A program made the position numbers and the translations under genes. A DNA stretch of 64,000 nt from the NCBI GenBank assembly GCA_903995115.1, contig LR877170.1, positions 62,001-126,000 of the forward strand, written 5' to 3'. How positions within the stretch are numbered: the first letter of the stretch is position 1; each line of letters opens with the position of its first letter. This document shows positions 58,140 through 64,000 of this stretch, piece by piece. The stretch is from Angomonas deanei. Lineage: Eukaryota > Euglenozoa > Kinetoplastea > Trypanosomatida > Trypanosomatidae. Under the pieces are notes generated by a model that had not been told where the DNA came from, did no database searches, and saw nothing but the letters and a program-made list of their open reading frames with translations.

Positions 58140-59186
58140 TTATTTCGGAATCGCCTTCGAAGCAGATGTGGAAACAGCATTAAATACGGAAAGCGCCTGA
58201 GCGGAGAAAGTGGCAGGATCACCGATAGGCTGGGACATAACGACGGTGTTCGTTTCCTTGGCAATTTCGCCGAATTTTTCGATGTACAACTCTGCGACTC
58301 GAAGAGCAACTGCATCGTTGCTGTTGGGAGTCTTTTTCAGTTGGTCTCCGACGATGGAAATATTTTCCGCCACCGCGTTGGAACGAATACGGATACGCCC
58401 CGCTTCCGCCTCCGCCTTTTTAAGAATGGTGTATTTTTCGGCATCCGCGGCTAATTCGCAGGCCGCCTTTAAACCTTTCGCACGGTTAATTTCAGCGGCT
58501 GCCTCACCCTCACTTTGGAGAATTGACTTTCTCTTATTTCTTTCCGCCTCCGCCTGAAGATCCATGGACTGGCGCACCAAATCGCTCACCACAATGTCTC
58601 TTATTTCGTATCGTTTGCACTCTATTCCCCACTCACTAGCTTCCCGCCTGAGGACATCAACAATATTTTTGTTCAAGTTGGCTCTCTCGTTAAAGAGATT
58701 ATCCAACGTCATTCTGCCAATTTCACTTCTCATTGTCGTCTGCGCCAGGTTCATTAAATTCCATATGGGATTTTCAATATTGTAGCTCGCTTTTTGGGAG
58801 TCCACAATTTTCAAGAAAAGGACACCGTCAATTTCCACCACAACGTTATCGGACGTGATGGCAGATTGGTTGGGAATCTCAAATCCTTGCTCCTTCACAT
58901 TGTAATGGTACTTTATTTGGTCAATAATGGGGATAACAAACCAGATTCCCGAGTCCAAAATTTTGTGGAACCGGCCAAGTCTCTCGACAACGTACTCGTG
59001 TCCTTGGGGAACAATGTTGATGATTTTGTTTATCGGTACAGCCTCGTTAAAGGTAGAAGGGTCTAAGGTCCTGCCTCTGGCGCGGGGGGCGCTTCCTCTT
59101 TGCGGGTAGTTAGACGCATTCAGGGCCGCGTTTTGGGCTGCGGCTTGCGCCCCGTAAGCTTGCAGCAAAAATTGTGCGCGTCGCAT
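58140..59186 (-). CDS. STOML2: Stomatin-like protein 2 (SPFH family)
   Basis: The 348 residues begin MRRAQFLLQAYGAQAAAQNA, a mitochondrial-type presequence. The SPFH domain covers about 50-220: INIVPQGHEYVVERLGRFHK, GIWFVIPIIDQIKYHYNVKE, ITSDNVVVEIDGVLFLKIVD, WGIECKRYEIRDI. A coiled coil (QAEAERNKRKSILQSEGEA) and a conserved C-terminal region follow. The combination of a presequence and no N-terminal membrane hairpin identifies STOML2 rather than plasma-membrane stomatin. It scaffolds cardiolipin-rich inner-membrane domains. It is the first gene of the minus-strand array, next to the divergent switch. Confidence 0.93.
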   Translation of the reverse strand: MRRAQFLLQAYGAQAAAQNAALNASNYPQRGSAPRARGRTLDPSTFNEAVPINKIINIVPQGHEYVVERLGRFHKILDSGIWFVIPIIDQIKYHYNVKEQGFEIPNQSAITSDNVVVEIDGVLFLKIVDSQKASYNIENPIWNLMNLAQTTMRSEIGRMTLDNLFNERANLNKNIVDVLRREASEWGIECKRYEIRDIVVSDLVRQSMDLQAEAERNKRKSILQSEGEAAAEINRAKGLKAACELAADAEKYTILKKAEAEAGRIRIRSNAVAENISIVGDQLKKTPNSNDAVALRVAELYIEKFGEIAKETNTVVMSQPIGDPATFSAQALSVFNAVSTSASKAIPK

Positions 59187-59667
59187 TTCAGTTCTTTTAC
59201 GAAAGCGCCTCCGGCGAAAATATAATTAAGTATTTAAAGTATTACACCTATGGTGATTTCTTTTGTGGGAAGGGGTGGGAAGAGGGTGAATGTTTTTGTG
59301 CTTAATAAAGGCGTGGGGTTATCTATGAGCGGTGGTTTGCCCTTCTTTTGTTTTTGGTTTTGGTGGTCGCCCGTCTGCTTCGGTGCGCGGGCGAGGGGTT
59401 CTTTGCGGGTGCCTTCCGCCCTCGGCGGGGTGGCCTAGCGGGCGACCCCCAGGCCGGGTGGCTCGTCCTTGGCGGGCCCTCCGCCGGGGCCGCCCCTCGG
59501 AAGGGAAGGGAAACAATTATTTCCCATCACGCCCGCTTTCCCTCTTGCCCCTGGCGTCCCTTCTGATTTTACAGTGATTCACTTTCATTTACCCTCTTCT
59601 CCCCTTTCCGTGTTCCAGTTCTTTCTTTATTTTACTATATTCCAACTTTATCGCTTTTACATCCCAA
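59187..59667. promoter_or_regulatory. Divergent strand-switch region, candidate bidirectional Pol II start
   Basis: The minus-strand array starts on one side and the plus-strand array on the other, with no gene between. 59250-59370 is G/T-rich on the plus strand (gtgggaaggggtgggaagag, ttttgtttttggttttggtgg) and 59370-59510 is very GC-rich. In trypanosomatids such divergent regions, often GT-rich, are where RNA polymerase II starts both arrays. The role here is inferred from position and composition. Confidence 0.65.
59589..59618 (+). promoter_or_regulatory. Probable trans-splice acceptor of the ornithine cyclodeaminase gene
   Basis: accctcttctcccctttccg then tgttccag; the AG is at 59617-59618, about 50 nt before the ATG. 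Confidence 0.75.
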
Positions 59668-60609
59668 ATGCCTGGACTTCTGTTCGTTGACGCCGCCAAA
59701 GCAAGAGAGTCCCTCCCGATGGGCGTTCTTTTGAAGGCTCTCCGTGCTTCCTTCAAGGATGGCTGCGAAGTTCCTCTTCGTCACAGCCACATTATCAACG
59801 AGGGCAGCACCCTTCTGATGCCCGCTTGGAACAAAAAATACTACGGGCTGAAGACCGTGAACATCTACCCCCAGAACTTCAAGAAGAAGCTCCCCGGACT
59901 CCACTCCACTGTCCAACTGTTTGACGCTCAAACCGGACAGCCCCTCGCCGTCATTGACGGTGACACCATCACCTGCCGCAGAACTGCCGCCGCCGCCGCT
60001 CTCGGAGCTTCCTATTTGGCCCGCCAAGATTCCGAGGTGCACCTGTTGGTCGGCGCTGGACGCGTCGCCTCTTTGGTCCCGGAAGCCATGAAGGCCGCCA
60101 TCCCCTCTTTGAAGAAGTTCTACGTTTGGAACTACATGGAAGACGAGGCCGTGAGATTGGTCGCTTCTTTGAAGAAGCAAGGCTACGACGCCGAAGTCTG
60201 CAAGGAACTCAAGGACGGATGCGCCAAGGCTGACATCGTCACCTGCGCCACCCTTTCCAGAAAGCCCCTCGTCAGGGCGGAATGGTTGAAGCCGGACTCC
60301 CACTTGGATTTAATCGGAAGTTTTACCCCTCAAATGATGGAGACCACCCCGGAGTGCTTTGCTAACGCTTCTGTGTATGTTGACACTCTGGAAGCTCCCA
60401 CCAAATCTGGTGATCTTCTGGAGGCCTTCAAGGCTGGCACCCTGCAGAAGGAGAACATTGTTGCGACGATGGAAGAACTCTGCCGTGGACAGAAGAAGGG
60501 AAGGACTTCCCAGAACGGACGCACCGTGTTCAAGGCGGTCGGAACGGCCCTCGAGGATTTGACGGCCGCTGTCGTTGCTTACGAAGCTGCGTCTGGTTCC
60601 AAGTTGTAA
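59668..60609 (+). CDS. Ornithine cyclodeaminase/mu-crystallin family protein
   Basis: The 313-residue protein matches the OCD/mu-crystallin fold: GSTLLMPAWNKKYYGLKTVN, DTITCRRTAAAAALGASYLA, the NAD(P)-binding LLVGAGRVASLVPEAM, ADIVTCATLSRKP, HLDLIGSFTPQMMET and VYVDTLEAPTKSGDL. Family members convert ornithine to proline and ammonia, reduce imines such as P5C/P2C (mu-crystallin, ketimine reductase), or act as alanine dehydrogenase; the substrate cannot be assigned from sequence alone. No targeting signal, so cytosolic. It is the first gene of the plus-strand array and its codon use is strongly C-biased, suggesting high expression. Confidence 0.88.
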   Translation: MPGLLFVDAAKARESLPMGVLLKALRASFKDGCEVPLRHSHIINEGSTLLMPAWNKKYYGLKTVNIYPQNFKKKLPGLHSTVQLFDAQTGQPLAVIDGDTITCRRTAAAAALGASYLARQDSEVHLLVGAGRVASLVPEAMKAAIPSLKKFYVWNYMEDEAVRLVASLKKQGYDAEVCKELKDGCAKADIVTCATLSRKPLVRAEWLKPDSHLDLIGSFTPQMMETTPECFANASVYVDTLEAPTKSGDLLEAFKAGTLQKENIVATMEELCRGQKKGRTSQNGRTVFKAVGTALEDLTAAVVAYEAASGSKL

Positions 60610-60909
60610 ACCTTGACATTCCTTTTCGAATGAAATTAATTCGATTTAATTTTTTTTTTTTTTTATATACAATATTATGAAGCGCTTTTTTTTTTCCTCT
60701 TTTTTTTTTTTTTAATACAATTACTGAAACGGTTTTTTCTTTATTTTTCTTCATAAGTTTTTAAAATTTTATGCGGCGAATAGTATTAATAAAGAGAAGG
60801 AAAATCGTTAACCTTGTTCTTTGTGTGCTGACGCTAAATTTTAAGGGCACGTTAAGTATTTTGTGTTTTTGTGCGCCTGCGCCTGTTGGGGAAAAGAAGT
60901 TCTGTTACT

Positions 60910-60945
60910 ATTTCCCCGTTTTTCTCCTGTTTTCCTCGTCTTAAG
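60910..60945 (+). promoter_or_regulatory. Probable trans-splice acceptor of the aspartic protease gene
   Basis: tatttccccgtttttctcct, gttttcctcgtcttaag; the AG is at 60944-60945, 20 nt before the ATG. Confidence 0.65.
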
Positions 60946-60965
60946 TATTTTTCCTTTTTGTTTTT

Positions 60966-62152
60966 ATGAGCAATTTTTTCACTTTCGCGGCAGTCTTCTG
61001 CCTTCTAATCAATGTGTTCTTGGTTGTTTCCGAGCCCGTAAAAATTCCGCTTAAGAGCCGCTTTAATGTTTCGGAAGCCATCCGCCTGGGCCTTCCACGA
61101 AACGTTTCGCGCCCTTATTTTGGTGAATCTGGTGATGTCATCATTCACGATTTTATGGGTGTTCAATTTTATGGCGAAATTTCTCTCGGTACATGGGTGT
61201 TCAATTTTATGGCGAAATTTCTCTCGGTACCCCCGCACAAAATTTCGAAGTTGTCTTTGATACCGGCAGCAGCAACTTGTGGGTTCCCGCATCCAACTGT
61301 TCTCTGTCATGCCTTTTGAAAACACGCTACAACCCGTCCAAGAGCTCCACAAACCAGGCGGACGGAAGAAAATTTGAAATCATGTATGGAAGCGGTCCTG
61401 TCAGCGGCCACTTTATCGGCGATTCCATCACCATCGGAGGCTTTTCTGCGCCTCTCCAGACTTTTGCGGGTGTCACGGATGCCTCCGGCTTGGGGTTGGC
61501 CTACGCCATTTCTAAGTGGGACGGTATCTGCGGTATGGGCTGGCCGAGCATTTCCGTGGAAGGTGTTGAACCTCCCATGTTTTCCATTACCAAGGCAAAC
61601 CCCAATCTGCGTCATCAATTTGCGTTTTACCTCTCCAAGGAAACCGGAACCGATGGCGAGCTCGTCATTGGTGGATACAATAAGGATCGGTTTGTTGGGG
61701 ATTTGGTTCGCGTGGATTTGTCCACCAAGACCTATTGGACGGTGAATATGACAAGCACGACACTCGGAACCGAGGTGCTGTCTTCCTACGTGACCGCCAT
61801 TGTTGACTCCGGTTCTTCCATAATGGTCGCCCCAACGGACGTTCACCAGCGCATCGTAAAATTACTCGGTGCCAAGGAGTACTTTAACGGCCAATATTCT
61901 GTCTCCTGCTCGTCGGTCCCCCAGCTGCCCGATTTGAAGTTTTCAATTGGCGGAGCCGAATGGGTTCTCACTCCCTCCGAATATATTATTTCTGACACCA
62001 GCGCCGGTGACACCTGCATTATCGGAATTTTGGCGATGGATCTTCCCGCTCCCATCGGACCTGCGTGGATCCTTGGCGACAATTTCATGAAGAAGGTGTA
62101 CGTCGTCTTTGACGCGGATGATGCTTCCCTAAGCTTTGCGTATGCCAAGTAA
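60966..62152 (+). pseudogene. Pepsin-type aspartic protease (cathepsin D-like), interrupted by a 38-bp tandem duplication
   Basis: From the ATG at 60966 the frame gives a signal peptide (MSNFFTFAAVFCLLINVFLV) and a propeptide (KIPLKSRFNVSEAIRLGL), then DFMGVQFYGEISLGT. Exactly here 38 bp (61155-61192, atgggtgttcaattttatgg...) are repeated in tandem (61193-61230), which shifts the frame; the first frame stops at 61319. The mature enzyme continues in the second frame from 61193: catalytic DTGSSNLW (Asp codon at 61259), the flap YGSGPVSG, second catalytic DSGSS (61805), WILGDNFMKKVYVVFD, and a stop at 62152. All catalytic residues are intact, so this is a lysosomal/secreted A1-family protease gene recently disrupted, or an assembly error. 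A 319-aa product without signal peptide could start at 61193. Confidence 0.85.
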
Positions 62153-62391
62153 GCGAACCAATAATGCAAGCGTTTTTTTCCTTCCATGTCTTTTTTTATT
62201 ATTTATTTTATACCCAACTAGCAAACTTTCCTGTTGCTCTATGAGGATGCTGTACCTAGCGCGTGATAGTCGTTTTTTTTGTTGGTTGCTGCGGTTGATT
62301 ACCTAATTAGAGACATACCACATCTCTGTTTGGTCGATTTTTGTTTTTTAACAATTTTTTTTTTATCCCACGTTTTCTCTCCAATGTTACG
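62153..62391. other. Intergenic
   Basis: T-rich leader region of the DOT1-like gene (ttttatcccacgttttctct at about 62361); no gene. Confidence 0.5.
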
Positions 62392-63303
62392 ATGTCCTCT
62401 CAAATCGCTCTTTTCGGTGGGGCGGCCGTCGGCACTCTCGTTCTGTTGAATGTGCTACTCAAACCCAAAACCTTCCGTCTTGTGATGATGGGCGTCACCG
62501 CCGGCGCGTTTGTTGGAGGCACCATCACCTATATTAATTACTACAGGAAACACTCAATCAAGGCCAGCTTCGTTCCTTTGGGCATCTCAAAGCCTAAGCT
62601 AAACTTCTCCAAAGTTCAACCAGAGATCTATAGTCACCTCAGCACGGACTACGAAGAAAGAGGCGAGCTAGACCTCGGGGAGGAGCACATCACTGTTAAA
62701 CCAAACGTCTTTGCGCAAATAGGCGTGATTGATGTCCCTGGCGTCCGGCTGATGTGGACGAAGCATATTCTCCCCATCCTGAGAGACACATATAAAACGT
62801 CAAACCTGGAGAGCATGAGTCTTACAGACAAGGCGGTGGAGGATGATATAGTGTTTTGTGACATTGGGAGCGGCGTCGGCAACGTGTGCCTGCAAGTTTT
62901 GGCGGAGACCAACTGCAAGAAGACCGTCGGTATCGAAGTGATCCCCTCGCGGTTGCGGGCATCTGTGGTGGCCACCGAAAATGCAAAGAAGGCGTACCCA
63001 GAGGAATTTCAGCAGAAGGAGGCGGTTTGGATCGAAGATGACTTGGCGAACTGCTCCGAAAAGCTGAAAAAGGAGGGTGTCAACGTGATCTTCACCCACT
63101 CCTGGATGTTTGACGATAACTTGATGAAAATCCTATCTGAGGTAATTGCAGATGTGCCTTCTATCCAGTGCGTCATTACCTCCCGAAAGCTGGATGATCA
63201 GAAACTGGCGAAGACAAATCTTCAATTCTATTCCAAGGCGCATTTCACTGCTGACTGGAATGACCAAGCCCCATTTTTCGTTTATGCTGTCAAAAACAGC
63301 TAA
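62392..63303 (+). CDS. Membrane-anchored DOT1-like methyltransferase
   Basis: The start is the ATG of MSSQIALFGGAAVG (62392). Two hydrophobic segments come first: IALFGGAAVGTLVLLNVLL (5-23) and LVMMGVTAGAFVGGTITYI (~29-47). The soluble part has a class I SAM fold with the DOT1-type motif I DIGSGVGNVCLQVLAE (about 158-173), TNCKKTVGIEVIPSRL, and NVIFTHSWMFDDNLMKILSE, which corresponds to the VIFVNNFAF region of histone H3K79 methyltransferases. Known DOT1 enzymes are soluble and nuclear, so the membrane anchor points to another compartment, possibly the mitochondrion, and another substrate. ATPSCKMT-type mitochondrial enzymes are an alternative, but their GDGR motif is absent here. Confidence 0.7.
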   Translation: MSSQIALFGGAAVGTLVLLNVLLKPKTFRLVMMGVTAGAFVGGTITYINYYRKHSIKASFVPLGISKPKLNFSKVQPEIYSHLSTDYEERGELDLGEEHITVKPNVFAQIGVIDVPGVRLMWTKHILPILRDTYKTSNLESMSLTDKAVEDDIVFCDIGSGVGNVCLQVLAETNCKKTVGIEVIPSRLRASVVATENAKKAYPEEFQQKEAVWIEDDLANCSEKLKKEGVNVIFTHSWMFDDNLMKILSEVIADVPSIQCVITSRKLDDQKLAKTNLQFYSKAHFTADWNDQAPFFVYAVKNS

Positions 63304-63479
63304 CTTTTACACAAAACTAACATTATTTTTTTACGTTTCTTACATTACGCTAACATTATTTTGCTTAGTCGCGTGAACATTCACAGGGCGAGGGTATTTT
63401 TATTTACGTCGGCCTGACGGCCTTTGTTTACCGTCTTCCTTTCTCTCCTCGCTCTCATTAGTTAGTTAGTTAGTTTGGG

Positions 63480-63507
63480 TTCTTTTCCTTTTCTTATTCC
63501 ATTTTAG
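63480..63507 (+). promoter_or_regulatory. Probable trans-splice acceptor of the 3'-most gene
   Basis: ttcttttccttttcttattc then cattttag; the AG is at 63506-63507, 27 nt before the ATG at 63535. Confidence 0.65.
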
Positions 63508-63534
63508 TTACTATTTTCTTTTTCACATCGTTCG

Positions 63535-64000
63535 ATGTTTGGCAAAAAGACACCAGAGGAGAAGGCAGCCCTTCAAGCGCGACTCGCGAAGGCGTTTGAG
63601 GGGGAGGGGAGAACAAGAGAAGGTGAACCTTCACCGACAGCCCGAGTCCGACGAGGACTTGGATGAAGACCACGCCGACGTCCCCGAGCGCCACGACCCG
63701 AGTTACCGCCACGCCGTGGAAACCCTCCGCGTGAATGCGACGAGCGAGGTGGTGGAGGTCTCGAACGTGCGCCTCTTCACCATCGAGGACCTAGACCTGA
63801 ACTCCCTCACCAACTGCGTCTCTCTTTCACTCCGAAAGAATCTGATCCATGAACTGTCCCCGTTCCCGCTGCACTTGGCGAACCGTCTGGAGGAGGTTGA
63901 CTTTTTTGATAACAAAATCCGAAAGGTGCGGGACTTTTTTGTTTCTGCCACCGTCCCAGATGAAGAAAACCCCTCGGAGGACGGCCCCAAGCTCATCAAG
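63535..64000 (+). CDS. sds22-like leucine-rich-repeat protein, 5' part, with apparent frameshift
   Basis: The ATG at 63535 gives MFGKKTPEEKAALQARLAK and AFEGEG, then stops at about 63666. From about 63610 another frame carries an acidic stretch (ESDEDLDEDHADVPERHD) and LRRs: LNSLTNCVSLSLRKNLIHEL and LANRLEEVDFFDNKIRKV. That pattern is typical of protein phosphatase 1 regulatory subunit 7 (sds22), a nuclear/cytosolic PP1 regulator. The change of frame falls in the G-rich run gagggggaggggaga near 63598-63612, so a one-base indel or sequencing error is likely. The gene runs off the window at 64000. Confidence 0.6.

Noticed and set aside
59370-59510. tRNA or other Pol III gene in the strand-switch region
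   Set aside because: The GC-rich stretch lacks a convincing cloverleaf and A/B boxes by eye; a covariance-model search would settle it.
63598-63620. A cis-spliced intron in the sds22-like gene
   Set aside because: No plausible GT...AG pair restores the frame within the short interval, and no other gene in the window shows introns.

Overview
This window reads as nuclear DNA of a euglenozoan protist, most likely a kinetoplastid. The evidence is structural. The coding genes appear intronless and lie in long same-strand runs: every intact gene from 24.2 to 59.2 kb is on the minus strand, and those from 59.7 kb on are on the plus strand. Many ATGs follow a pyrimidine tract ending in AG, as at trans-splice acceptors. 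The divergent switch between the two gene runs is G/T- and G-rich. A flagellar axoneme gene (DRC7) is present. A bodonid or trypanosomatid fits; the species cannot be fixed from the sequence alone.

0-20 kb is an accessory, repeat-dominated region on the plus strand. It holds two unrecognised multigene families: a Q/E-rich family with a ~70-residue repeat (QQAQW..LGFHGSF), and a coiled-coil plus membrane-segment family with a Pro-Val-Arg tail. The second sits in a tandem array of ~4.45 kb units whose spacers carry a ~50-60 bp minisatellite, a GTT-type triplet tract, a palindrome-like GGGGATC...GACCCC motif and a near-constant 5' block. Both families share the same 3' block. Mosaic and truncated copies, a poly(A)-tailed zinc-finger insertion and two long hairpins suggest active recombination and retroposition. 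I regard this cassette-like array as the most likely undescribed system here.

19-24 kb is a convergent junction filled with dispersed GC-rich repeats and two decayed genes (a leucine-rich-repeat gene and a Cys-rich transmembrane gene).

24-59 kb is a minus-strand gene array. In transcription order (right to left) it holds: stomatin-like 2, a small mitochondrial membrane protein, DRC7, Trm11-like tRNA methyltransferase, a RING-like protein, a twin-CX9C protein, complex I 51 kDa subunit, mercaptopyruvate sulfurtransferase, a mitochondrial coiled-coil protein, AFG1-like ATPase, an L-type lectin, a MORN protein, cohesin RAD21, a METTL13-type methyltransferase, a multi-RRM protein, a GH32 invertase, an O-methyltransferase, and a type I Cys-rich surface protein. 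Several products are mitochondrial, but neighbours do not form one pathway, as is usual for kinetoplastid clusters.

59.7-64 kb runs on the plus strand: ornithine cyclodeaminase/mu-crystallin, a pepsin-type aspartic protease interrupted by a 38-bp tandem duplication, a membrane-anchored DOT1-like methyltransferase, and the start of an sds22-like LRR protein.
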